DNA from: Aerophototrophica crusticola
GTDB taxonomy: Bacteria > Pseudomonadota > Alphaproteobacteria > Azospirillales > Azospirillaceae
DNA: 52,441 bases
Direction: 5' to 3'
Assembly: GCA_001939945.1 (NCBI GenBank)
Contig: MOEB01000030.1
Coordinates: 1-52,441 of the forward strand
Shown: in pieces, positions 41,066 to 50,470 of the stretch
How positions within the stretch are numbered: position 1 is the stretch's first letter
Layout of the letters: every line of letters starts with the position of its first letter
Made by a program: the position numbers and the translations under genes
The notes under the pieces: generated by a model
Told to the model about the DNA's origin: nothing
What the model saw: the letters and a program-made list of their open reading frames with translations, nothing else
The model's database searches: none

Positions 41066-42244
41066 TCACGCCACCTCGAACAGCCCCGCCGCCCCCATGC
41101 CGCCGCCGACGCACATGGTGACGACAACGAAGCGCACACCGCGCCGCTTGCCCTCGACTAGGGCATGGCCGGTCAGGCGGGCGCCGGACATGCCATAGGG
41201 GTGGCCGACGGAGATGGCGCCCCCGTCCACGTTCAGCCGCTCGTCGGGGATGCCCAGCTTGTCGCGGCAGTACAGCACCTGCACGGCGAAGGCCTCGTTC
41301 AGCTCCCACAGGCCGATGTCGTCCACCGTCAGCCCGTGCCGCTTCAGCAGCTTCGGAATGGCGTAGACCGGGCCAATGCCCATCTCGTCCGGCTCCAGCC
41401 CCGCCACGGCCATGCCGCGGTAGATGCCCAGGGGCTGGAGCCCCCGCCGCGCCGCCTCCCGCGCTTCCATCACCACGCAGGCGGAGGCGCCGTCGGATAG
41501 CTGGCTGGCGTTGCCGGCGGTGATGCAGTGCCCCTCTCCCCGCACGGGCTGGAGCTTGGCGAGCCCCTCCAGCGTGGTGTCCGCCCGGTTGCCCTCATCC
41601 CGGGTGAGGGTGACATCCCTGTAGCTGACGGCCTTCGTCTCCTTGTCCACCACGGCCATGCGGCTGGTCAGGGGCACGATCTCCGCGTCGAAGCGGCCGG
41701 CCGCCTGCGCCGCCGCGGTGCGCTGCTGGCTTTGCAGGGCATAGGCGTCCTGGGCCTCCCGGCTGATGCCATAGCGCTTGGCCACCGTCTCCGCCGTGTC
41801 GATCATGGGCATGTGGATGGCCGGGTGCATGTCCATCAGCTCCGGGTCGCGCTCTACCCGGAACTTCTCCGTCTGCACCAGGCTGATGCTGTCCACCCCG
41901 CCGCCGACGGTGATGTCCATCCCATCCACGATGACCTGCTTGGCCGCCGTGGCGATGGCCATCAGGCCGCTGGCGCACTGCCGGTCGATGGACATCCCCG
42001 CCACCGTCACCGGCAGCCCCGCCCGCAACGCCGCCAGCCGGGCGATGTTGGGCGCCTGGTGGCCCTGGATCATGGCCGACCCGAAGACCACGTCCTCCAC
42101 CTCCCCCGGCTCGATCCCGGCACGCTGCACCGCGTGCCGGATGGCGTGCCCCGCCAGGGTGGGGGACGGCGTGGCATTGAACGCGCCGCGGTAGGCCTTG
42201 CCGATGGGCGTGCGGGCGGTGGAGACGATGACGGCTTCACGCAT
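41066..42244 (-). CDS. Thiolase (acetyl-CoA C-acyltransferase), beta-oxidation type
   Basis: A 392-residue thiolase that cleaves 3-ketoacyl-CoA to acetyl-CoA and a shortened acyl-CoA. The acylated Cys is in [20 protein letters not shown]; the conserved His is in [20 protein letters not shown]; the second Cys is in [18 protein letters not shown]. Length is standard. It lies 52 bases downstream of the FadB/PimF-type gene on the same strand, an fadBA-like pair. In the pimeloyl-CoA pathway the equivalent gene is pimB. Confidence 0.95.
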   Translation of the reverse strand: MREAVIVSTARTPIGKAYRGAFNATPSPTLAGHAIRHAVQRAGIEPGEVEDVVFGSAMIQGHQAPNIARLAALRAGLPVTVAGMSIDRQCASGLMAIATAAKQVIVDGMDITVGGGVDSISLVQTEKFRVERDPELMDMHPAIHMPMIDTAETVAKRYGISREAQDAYALQSQQRTAAAQAAGRFDAEIVPLTSRMAVVDKETKAVSYRDVTLTRDEGNRADTTLEGLAKLQPVRGEGHCITAGNASQLSDGASACVVMEAREAARRGLQPLGIYRGMAVAGLEPDEMGIGPVYAIPKLLKRHGLTVDDIGLWELNEAFAVQVLYCRDKLGIPDERLNVDGGAISVGHPYGMSGARLTGHALVEGKRRGVRFVVVTMCVGGGMGAAGLFEVA

Positions 42245-42296
42245 GGGGGCCTCCTGGGGGGTCGTGATGTCCGGGCGGGGTTTCAGCAGCGAAACG

Positions 42297-44378
<2,082 letters not shown>

Positions 44379-44438
44379 GCTGCACTCCTTCCCTGGTAGA
44401 AAGTTCCCTGGTGGCGTTGTGCCGTTTTAATTTTGCAC

Positions 44439-44457
44439 TGCGAAATTGCCTTTCGCA
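44439..44457. promoter_or_regulatory. Inverted repeat in the divergent fadB/iclR gap
   Basis: TGCGAAA-TTGCC-TTTCGCA is a perfect 7-bp inverted repeat, 61 bases before the minus-strand hydratase gene and 58 bases before the iclR gene. IclR-type regulators bind dyads of this size at divergent promoters. The half-site TTTCGC recurs ahead of the acyl-CoA dehydrogenase genes. Confidence 0.6.
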
Positions 44458-44514
44458 TCTGGACGGGACTGTAAGGGCTGGTTAGGCTGTTGGCAAGCGG
44501 GGTGGCGGGGGTAG

Positions 44515-45318
44515 ATGGGGAGGGACATGGCCGACACGTCTTTCGCGACCGAGGCGACCGACCGCCAGTTCGTGGTGGCGCTGGCGCGCGGCCTGGACAT
44601 CCTGCGCGCCTTCACCCCGGCCGACCCCATCCTGGGCAACCAGGAGATCGCGGCGCGGACGGGCCTGCCCAAGCCCACCGTCTCCCGCCTCACCCACACC
44701 CTGACCAAGCTGGGCTACCTGACCCACCTGGACCGGCTGGGCAAGTACCAGCTCGGCGCGCCGGTGCTGTCCCTGGGCTTCGCGGCGCTGAACGGGATGA
44801 GCGTGCGGCAGGTAGCCCGGCCGCACATGCAGGCCCTGGCGGACCATGCCGGGGCTTCCGTGTCCCTGGGCAGCCGCGACCGGCTGAGCATGGTCTATGT
44901 GGAACATTGCCGGTCCAACGCCACGGTGGCCTTGCAGCTTGACCTGGGCTCCCGCATCCCGCTGGGCACCACGGCCATGGGCCGGGCCCTGCTGGCGGGC
45001 ATGTTGCCGCATGAGCGGGCCTTCCTGCTGGACCAGTTGCGCGACGACAACCCGGCCGACTTCCCCCGCATCCAGGCGGGGGTGGAGCAGGCGCTGGAGG
45101 ATTTCGACCGACGCGGCTTCACCCTGTCCCTGGGGGACTGGGAGCGGGACGTGCACGCGGTGGGCGTGCCCCTGGTCCCGCCCGACGGGTCCGGCATCCT
45201 GGCCTTCAACTGCGGCGGACCCAGCTTCCTGTTCAGCCGCGACCGGCTGGTGAACGATTTGGGCCCACGCCTGGCGGCCCTGGCCAGGACTGTGACCACC
45301 GCCAGCCGCGGCCGGTGA
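44515..45318 (+). CDS. IclR-family transcriptional regulator
   Basis: A 267-residue regulator. The N-terminal winged helix has FVVALARGLDILRAFTPADP, then GNQEIAARTGLPKPTVSRLT and TLTKLGYLTHLDRLGKYQLG. The C-terminal IclR effector domain (about 95-262) has VSLGSRDRLSMVYVEHC, IPLGTTAMGRALLAGML and RRGFTLSLGDWERDVHAVGV. ATG 44515 is given; ATG 44527 is possible. It sits between the minus-strand thiolase/FadB genes and the plus-strand acyl-CoA dehydrogenases and very likely controls both, sensing an acyl-CoA or dicarboxylate. Confidence 0.93.
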   Translation: MGRDMADTSFATEATDRQFVVALARGLDILRAFTPADPILGNQEIAARTGLPKPTVSRLTHTLTKLGYLTHLDRLGKYQLGAPVLSLGFAALNGMSVRQVARPHMQALADHAGASVSLGSRDRLSMVYVEHCRSNATVALQLDLGSRIPLGTTAMGRALLAGMLPHERAFLLDQLRDDNPADFPRIQAGVEQALEDFDRRGFTLSLGDWERDVHAVGVPLVPPDGSGILAFNCGGPSFLFSRDRLVNDLGPRLAALARTVTTASRGR

Positions 45319-45354
45319 TGCCAACGGCATGAGGCTCTGGCCCATCCCGTTGCA

Positions 45355-45386
45355 GGCCGGCGACCGCCCGTCCAGCGCCTGGGTGA
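45355..45386 (+). repeat. Family A remnant with internal deletion
   Basis: It begins GGCCGGCGACCGCC, as in copies A3 and A5, and ends AGCGCCTGGGTGAG, close to the end of A5, but hairpins 2 and 3 are missing. It lies between the iclR stop and the dehydrogenase promoter. Confidence 0.4.
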
Positions 45387-45396
45387 GCAAAGGTGT

Positions 45397-45413
45397 GTTT
45401 CGCACAGCGGAAC
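45397..45413 (+). promoter_or_regulatory. IclR-like dyad upstream of the acyl-CoA dehydrogenases
   Basis: GTTTCGC-ACA-GCGGAAC is an inverted repeat with one mismatch per arm pair, ending 14 bases before the -35 of the putative promoter at 45428. It shares TTTCGC with the dyad at 44439-44457. Confidence 0.5.
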
Positions 45414-45427
45414 AAAATTTCGCGTTA

Positions 45428-45456
45428 TTGACGGGCGCCAATCCGATGGGTAGGGT
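45428..45456 (+). promoter_or_regulatory. Putative promoter of the acyl-CoA dehydrogenase pair
   Basis: TTGACG (45428-45433), a 17-base spacer and TAGGGT (45451-45456), 29 bases before the ATG at 45486. The IclR-like dyad directly upstream is in a position suited to activation. Confidence 0.5.
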
Positions 45457-45485
45457 CGCCTGAAAAGCCACCGGGGAGGAACGCC

Positions 45486-46682
45486 ATGGACCTGAACTAC
45501 ACCGCCGAGGAGCAGGCCTTCGCCGCCGAGGTCCGCGCCTGGGTCCGGGCCAACCTGCCCGCCGAGACCCGACATGCGGTGGAGCACCACAAGCGCCTGC
45601 GCAAGGAGCAGTATGTGGACTGGCAGCGCCGCTTGGCCGACCACGGCTGGGGCGCGCCGTCCTGGCCCACGCAGTTCGGCGGCCCCGGCTGGACCCCCGT
45701 GCAGAAGCACATCTTCGACGAGGTCCTGTCGGAGGAGCACGCGCCCCAGCCCCTGCCCTTCGGCCTGAACATGATCGGGCCGGTCATCATGGCCTTCGGC
45801 AGCAAGGCGCAGCAGGACCATTACCTGCCCCGCATCCTGACGCAGGAGGATTGGTGGTGCCAGGGCTTCTCGGAGCCCGGCTCCGGCTCCGACCTCGCGT
45901 CGCTGCGCTCCAAGGCGGTGCTGGACGGGGACCAGTGGGTGATCAACGGGCAGAAGACCTGGACCACCCTGGCCCAGCACGCCAACATCATCTTCGTCCT
46001 GGCCCGCACCGACTTCCAGGCCAAGCCGCAGAAGGGCATCTCCATGTTCCTGGTGGACATGGCCCTGCCCGGCGTCACCGTCCGCCCCATCATCACCGTG
46101 GACGGGGAGCATGAGGTGAACGAGGTCTTCTTCGACGATGTCCGCATCCCCAAGGACTGCATCGTCGGGGAGCCCGGCCAGGGCTGGACCTACGCCAAGT
46201 TCCTGCTGAGCCATGAGCGCACCGGCATCGCCCGCATCGGCCGCAGCAAGGCGGAGCTGCGGCGCCTGAAGCACATCGCCGCGACGGAGACGGTGGACGG
46301 CGTCCCCCTGATCGACACATCAGGCTTCCGGGAGAAGGTGGCCGGCCTGGAGATCGAGCTGATGGCCCTGGAGCTGACCAACCTGCGCATGCTGGCGGCG
46401 GAGAAGCACGGCCAGGCCCCGGGGGCGGAGGCCAACATGCTGAAGATCAAGGGCTCCGAGATCCAGCAGACCCTGACCGAGCTGATGATGGAGGCGGTGG
46501 GCCCCTACGCCCTGCCCTTCGACCCCCAGGCGCGGGAGCAGGGCTGGAACGGCGAACCCATCGGCCCGGACTACGCCGCCCCCCTGGCGCCCGACTACTT
46601 CAACTACCGCAAGGTCACCATCTACGGCGGGTCGAACGAGATCCAGCGCAACATCCTGGCGAAGGCGCATCTGGGGTTGTGA
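45486..46682 (+). CDS. pimC: Acyl-CoA dehydrogenase, large subunit (pimeloyl-CoA dehydrogenase PimC-like)
   Basis: A 398-residue FAD-dependent dehydrogenase introducing the 2,3 double bond in an acyl-CoA. FAD- and substrate-binding motifs are QGFSEPGSGSDLASLRSKAV and the flavin segment WVINGQKTWTTLAQHANIIF. The C-terminus has KVTIYGGSNEIQRNILAKAH. The N-terminal EEQAFAAEVRAWVRANLPAE and the HGWGAPSWPTQFGGPGWTPV segment match the large subunit of two-component dehydrogenases such as PimC. ATG 45486 follows GGGGAGGA with good spacing. The second subunit gene follows after 262 bases. Symbol is by resemblance; acyl chain preference is not proven. Confidence 0.88.
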   Translation: MDLNYTAEEQAFAAEVRAWVRANLPAETRHAVEHHKRLRKEQYVDWQRRLADHGWGAPSWPTQFGGPGWTPVQKHIFDEVLSEEHAPQPLPFGLNMIGPVIMAFGSKAQQDHYLPRILTQEDWWCQGFSEPGSGSDLASLRSKAVLDGDQWVINGQKTWTTLAQHANIIFVLARTDFQAKPQKGISMFLVDMALPGVTVRPIITVDGEHEVNEVFFDDVRIPKDCIVGEPGQGWTYAKFLLSHERTGIARIGRSKAELRRLKHIAATETVDGVPLIDTSGFREKVAGLEIELMALELTNLRMLAAEKHGQAPGAEANMLKIKGSEIQQTLTELMMEAVGPYALPFDPQAREQGWNGEPIGPDYAAPLAPDYFNYRKVTIYGGSNEIQRNILAKAHLGL

Positions 46683-46740
46683 GGGCCTCAGGCGAGCTTC
46701 CCTAACGCCTTCAAAACAAAGTCGAACGGTGCCGTCCCGT

Positions 46741-46776
46741 CCCCTCTCCCAGGGGGAGAGGGACAGGGTGAGGGGA
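46741..46776. repeat. Family C pyrimidine-rich hairpin repeat, copy C2
   Basis: CCCCTCTCCCAGGGGGAGAG then GGACAGGGTGAGGGGAGG: a hairpin related to copy C1, 58 bases after the pimC-like stop. An inverted relative (C3) follows at 46836, and the two can pair with each other over about 25-30 bases. Confidence 0.65.
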
Positions 46777-46835
46777 GGCCAGACCAGGACAGCAGGACCC
46801 TATCCGCAGGTTCCCCTTTCCGGAGAGAGGACAAC

Positions 46836-46872
46836 CCCTCTCCCTGTCCCTCCCCCTCTGGGGGGACGCGGG
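46836..46872. repeat. Family C repeat, inverted copy C3
   Basis: CCCCTCTCCCTGTCCCTCCC then CCTCTGGGGGGACGCGG. Its reverse complement resembles copy C2. Together they make a large inverted repeat in the 262-base gap between the two dehydrogenase subunit genes. Confidence 0.6.
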
Positions 46873-46944
46873 GGCGCCGTTCGCCCCCACATCCAATTCA
46901 ACGACACCCCGGGCCGAACCCGGACCAGCACAGGAACCCCCACC

Positions 46945-48081
46945 ATGGATTTCAGCCTCAGCGACACCCAGCAGATGTTGCGCGACACGGCCGAGCGGCT
47001 GGTGCGGGAGCGGTATGGCTTCGAGGAGCGCAAGCGCATCCTGGCCGGCCCCGGCGGCTTCAGCCGGGAGCTGTGGGCCACCTACGCGGAGCTGGGCCTG
47101 CTGGGGATCGAGGTGGCGGAGGACCAGGGCGGCATCGGCGGCAACTTCCAGGACCTTGCCATCGTGCTGGAGGCCTTCGGCCGCGGGCTTGTGGTGGAGC
47201 CCTACGTCCCCACCGTGGTTCTGGGCGCCGGCCTGGTGAACGCCGCCGGGTCCGACGCCCAGAAGGCCGACATCCTGCCCCGCGTGGTGGGCGGTGAGGC
47301 CTACCTGGCCTTCGCCCATGGGGAGCCCAAGTCCCGCTACACCCTGGCCCATGTGGCGACTTCGGCCACGGCCGACGGGGACGGGTTCAGCCTGACCGGC
47401 GACAAGGCCGTCGTGCTGGGCGGCGACGTGGCCGACCTGTTCATCGTCTCCGCCCGAACCGCCGGCAAGGCGGGCGACACGGACGGGCTGTCCCTGTTCC
47501 TGGTGCCGAAGGACGCGGCAGGCCTGACGGTCCGCGGCTATCCCACCGTGGACGGCACCCGCGCGGCGGAAGTGTCGCTCCGCGGCGCCAAGGTCGGCCG
47601 CGACGCCCTGCTGGGGCCGGAGGGCGGCGCCTTCCCCCTGATCGCCCAGGCCCTGGACCGTGGTGCCGCGGCCCTGTGCGCGGAAGCCGTGGGCGTGATG
47701 ACCGCGCTCAATGAGCTCACCCTGGACTACCTGAAGACCCGCACCCAGTTCGGCGTGCCCATCGGCAGCTTCCAGGTCTTGCAGCACCACATGGCCGACA
47801 TGTTCATCGCCCAGGAACAGGCCCGCTCCATGGCCATCCTGGCGGCAAGCCGCGCCGACTCCGCGGATGCCGCCGCCCGCTCCCGCGCCATCTCCGCCGC
47901 CAAAGTCCAGGTGGGCAAGTCCGCCCGCTTCATCGGCCAGCAGTCGGTGCAGATGCATGGCGGCATCGGCATCACCGAGGAATACGTGGCCGGCCACTAC
48001 TTCAAGCGCCTGACCACCATCGACCGCACCTTCGGCGACGTGGACTTCCACCTGACCCGCTTCGCCACACTCGCGGCGTGA
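46945..48081 (+). CDS. pimD: Acyl-CoA dehydrogenase, small subunit (pimeloyl-CoA dehydrogenase PimD-like)
   Basis: A 378-residue partner of the preceding dehydrogenase. N-terminal FSLSDTQQMLRDTAERLVRE and AELGLLGIEVAEDQGGIGGN are typical of the small subunit; the middle flavin segments are degenerate (AFAHGEPKSRYTLAHVATSA), as in PimD-type chains. The C-terminal domain keeps LKTRTQFGVPIGSFQVLQHH and QMHGGIGITEEYVAGHYFKR. I chose ATG 46945 because the frame upstream crosses the family C repeats. In Rhodopseudomonas pim genes, large and small subunits work together on dicarboxylyl-CoA; the same is inferred here, together with the thiolase and FadB-like enzyme. Confidence 0.88.
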   Translation: MDFSLSDTQQMLRDTAERLVRERYGFEERKRILAGPGGFSRELWATYAELGLLGIEVAEDQGGIGGNFQDLAIVLEAFGRGLVVEPYVPTVVLGAGLVNAAGSDAQKADILPRVVGGEAYLAFAHGEPKSRYTLAHVATSATADGDGFSLTGDKAVVLGGDVADLFIVSARTAGKAGDTDGLSLFLVPKDAAGLTVRGYPTVDGTRAAEVSLRGAKVGRDALLGPEGGAFPLIAQALDRGAAALCAEAVGVMTALNELTLDYLKTRTQFGVPIGSFQVLQHHMADMFIAQEQARSMAILAASRADSADAAARSRAISAAKVQVGKSARFIGQQSVQMHGGIGITEEYVAGHYFKRLTTIDRTFGDVDFHLTRFATLAA

Positions 48082-48150
48082 GCAGGCGGGCAGCCTTTAC
48101 GCCCGTTTAAGCGCACGCTGGCACCCTGGCCTCCTCCCAGGAGGTGGGCG

Positions 48151-48723
48151 GTGCGGAACCCGTTCTTCGAGAAGCGTCGGCAGTTGCGTGAGCCCGTGGC
48201 GGACAGCCGCGTGCTGGCGCAGGGCCAGGCGTTGCGCCTGCTGAACTGGTCCCAGAACGGCATGTTGCTGGAGGGCTGGGCGACAGCGGCCAGCCCCGGC
48301 CAGCGCCTGTCCGCCACGGTGGAGCTGACCGCCGGCGGCAAGCGCTTCCAGTTCGAGGCGGAGCTGCGGGTCGTCCGCGCTTCCCCCGCCGGGCGGCTGG
48401 CCGCCACCTATGTCTGCCTGGACGCGCCGGAGGCGGCGCGCATCGCCAACCATTTCCGCCCGGCCCCGGGCCCCGCCTTCATCGCCGAGGCCCGGCCGGT
48501 CCCACCGCCGCCGCCGCCCAGGAATGACGACCCGGAAAACGGGGTGAAGCTGGCCGACATGGTCATCGCCCAGCGGGAGATCGCGTCCCTAAAGACCGCC
48601 TTCGCCCGCCGCTTCCACCCCGACACCGCCCCGCGGGACGAGACCTATGCCGTGCGGGTGGAGCTGTTCAAGGAATTCTGGTCCGTCCTGGAAGCCGCCG
48701 AGTCGAAGGTGAAGGGGCGGTAG
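48151..48723 (+). CDS. PilZ-like protein with C-terminal HPD helical segment
   Basis: A 190-residue protein. Residues about 5-110 look like a PilZ domain: an RRQLREPVADSRV segment fits the RxxxR cyclic di-GMP motif, followed by beta strands (LRLLNWSQNGMLLEG in place of D/NxSxxG). After a Pro-rich linker (about 117-123), a C-terminal helical part reads IASLKTAFARRFHPDTAPRD, with an HPD tripeptide like the J-domain of DnaJ-type cochaperones, then a second helix. GTG 48151 has AGGAGG six bases upstream. The combination is unusual. Probably a cyclic di-GMP receptor; the HPD part might recruit an Hsp70 or be coincidence. Confidence 0.7.
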   Translation: MRNPFFEKRRQLREPVADSRVLAQGQALRLLNWSQNGMLLEGWATAASPGQRLSATVELTAGGKRFQFEAELRVVRASPAGRLAATYVCLDAPEAARIANHFRPAPGPAFIAEARPVPPPPPPRNDDPENGVKLADMVIAQREIASLKTAFARRFHPDTAPRDETYAVRVELFKEFWSVLEAAESKVKGR

Positions 48724-48745
48724 TAGCGGAGCCCTCTTGCGAGGT

Positions 48746-49528
48746 CTAACCCCACGCTCCGTTTTCTGTGCCTATCCGGGCCATCGGCTCACTCCAATCC
48801 ATCTCTATCACACGAGAGAATTCAAAATTGAACTTACGCAGCGCTTTCAGCAAGCCAGAATGCTTAGATTCAATCATCTTCCAGGTATTTGAATACTTTA
48901 ATGAAATATCTTTTGGCAAATTCTCCTGCTCCATTACATCATTTAGATTCTTTATATAATACAGAAGATATGCAACCCACCATTCCATACCCGTTGCCTC
49001 TAGCTCTTCGCCACTGATTGGATAGTAATCTTCCTTGAAGCTGATCATATCAAGATGTTGCATCACATGAACAAAGCTGCAGTTTTCATCGAACTTCGTT
49101 AATTTGAAAATATCAGAATACGAGGATAGCTTTCGATCAATGAACACACCCGTACATTTTATATCTTTCTCTCTCAAATAACATTCAATTAAAGCTTCTC
49201 CATAATACGCTTCAATGTTTTTCATTTTGTAATGATGGAACTCTCCTTCCGTTATATAAGCTCTAATGTTAATATTTTTGCTAATCAATCTATAAAACAG
49301 GTACTGCGCAAACTCGACTAACCACATGACACCCATATTTTTGTGCGAATTCCATTCTTCCGAAGCGTAAACGATCATCGTATCTGAAAACACTATGCTT
49401 GTGAAATCTCTATCTCTATGAACTGGATTCTCATCTATTATCTCAAACAGCTCCGTCATATCAAATCCGGATTCGACCAGATCTTTAAAACCAAGTATAT
49501 CAATATAGAGGAATAATTTTCTTGACAT
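48746..49528 (-). CDS. AT-rich gene for a class III nucleotide cyclase-like protein
   Basis: A 260-residue protein in DNA markedly richer in A and T than everything around it, with codon use to match, so probably acquired horizontally. The pattern follows a class III cyclase fold: LFLYIDILGFKDLVES (first metal Asp, compare FxDIxGFT), SIVFSDTMIVYASEEW (second Asp), INIRAYITEGEFHHYKMKNI (compare RxGIHxGxxxxG), and YYGEALIECYLREKDIKCTG (compare GDxVNxAxRLE). The Asn and Arg that stabilise the transition state are not conserved, so activity is doubtful or the enzyme is specialised. ATG 49528 has GGAGAG four bases upstream. Pycsar-type antiphage cyclases share this fold, but no effector gene is adjacent. 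Function unproven. Confidence 0.75.
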   Translation of the reverse strand: MSRKLFLYIDILGFKDLVESGFDMTELFEIIDENPVHRDRDFTSIVFSDTMIVYASEEWNSHKNMGVMWLVEFAQYLFYRLISKNINIRAYITEGEFHHYKMKNIEAYYGEALIECYLREKDIKCTGVFIDRKLSSYSDIFKLTKFDENCSFVHVMQHLDMISFKEDYYPISGEELEATGMEWWVAYLLYYIKNLNDVMEQENLPKDISLKYSNTWKMIESKHSGLLKALRKFNFEFSRVIEMDWSEPMARIGTENGAWG

Positions 49529-49745
49529 GCCGCTCTCCAAAACAATATGGCTTCTGGGCATCTGAATGTACAATCAATGACAGAATCTCTCGTCCAATCG
49601 AAGAGTCTGTCACTGGATGCATATCCCAGCTGCGTTCAAAGAATTATATCAGAATCTTTTTCTAAAGTCTCCTCAAGGATTCAATCCGCCCTTGATGGCG
49701 CAGCGCTACAACGCAACAACATGGCGGTGAGAATAGAATTGATGT

Positions 49746-49982
49746 TCAACACCGCCCCGCCGCCTCCGCCGCCAGCAGGTCCTGCATCAGGATCTGCCGG
49801 TGCAGCGCCGGGGCATGCTCCAGCCCCGCCGGCACATCCATGGTGAAGGTGGCCAGCTCGGCCCCTTCGGCCAGGCAGGAGAGCACCTGCAACAGGCGGG
49901 AAAGCCCCTGCTCATCGGCCACCGCCACCGCCTGGTCCAGCAGCGCGTGCATCTCGGTGCGGAGCGTGGCGGCGGGGAGCAT
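49746..49982 (-). CDS. Small conserved-looking helical protein, unknown
   Basis: A 78-residue protein, mainly alpha-helical (LRTEMHALLDQAVAVADEQG, LSRLLQVLSCLAEGAELATF, HRQILMQDLLAAEAAGRC). GGAGG lies five bases before ATG 49982, and base composition returns to the genome norm, so it is likely a real gene. I recognise no family. It is divergent from the PadR gene and lies just outside the AT-rich segment; it may mark the original junction of the inserted DNA. Confidence 0.6.
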   Translation of the reverse strand: MLPAATLRTEMHALLDQAVAVADEQGLSRLLQVLSCLAEGAELATFTMDVPAGLEHAPALHRQILMQDLLAAEAAGRC

Positions 49983-50102
49983 GGGGGCCTCCAGGGTTCG
50001 GCGTTGTAATTGCCTAAAACTTTATCCGAACACTTTTAAAACCGGGTTTAAGCTTCGCTGGACGAACCGCCTGTCCTAGCCGCTTGACGGCCGGGCATTT
50101 CC

Positions 50103-50117
50103 CCTACACCGTATAGG
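50103..50117 (+). promoter_or_regulatory. Dyad ahead of the PadR gene
   Basis: CCTACAC-C-GTATAGG, an inverted repeat with one mismatch, ends two bases before the padR ATG. PadR regulators commonly repress their own promoter at short dyads. Confidence 0.4.
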
Positions 50118-50119
50118 TA

Positions 50120-50470
50120 ATGACCAACAGCCCCACCCTCGGCCAGTTCGAGCAGCTGGTCCTGACCGCCATCCTCAGCCTGGGCGACAACGCCTATGGC
50201 GTGACCATCCATGCCAGGGTGGAGGAACTGGCCGCCCCGCGCAAGGCGGCGTTGGGCGCGGTCTACGCCACGCTGGACCGGATGGAGGACAAGGGCCTGG
50301 TCTCGTCCTGGATGTCCGACCCGACGCCGGAACGGGGCGGGCGGGCCAAGCGCCATTTCAAGTTGGAACAAGCGGGCGTCCTGGCCCTGCGGGAGGCCGC
50401 GGCCACGGCGCAGCGCATGGTGGAGGCCGTGCGGGCACGGTGGGGGGAGGATTCATGGGAAGCGACGTGA
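50120..50470 (+). CDS. PadR-family transcriptional regulator
   Basis: A 116-residue repressor-type protein. The winged helix covers LGQFEQLVLTAILSLGDNAY, GVTIHARVEELAAPRKAALG and AVYATLDRMEDKGLVSSWMS; the C-terminal dimerisation helix is AATAQRMVEAVRARWGEDSW. The ERGGRAKRHFKLEQAG beta-wing is typical of PadR. Its 3' end overlaps the next gene by 16 bases, so the two are co-expressed, an arrangement seen with PadR-controlled membrane proteins. The ligand is unknown. Confidence 0.92.
   Translation: MTNSPTLGQFEQLVLTAILSLGDNAYGVTIHARVEELAAPRKAALGAVYATLDRMEDKGLVSSWMSDPTPERGGRAKRHFKLEQAGVLALREAAATAQRMVEAVRARWGEDSWEAT

Noticed and set aside
49547-49846. A 99-codon plus-strand frame between the cyclase-like and small helical genes
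   Set aside because: It changes abruptly from AT-rich to Pro/Ala-rich composition, crosses the composition boundary and has no Shine-Dalgarno.
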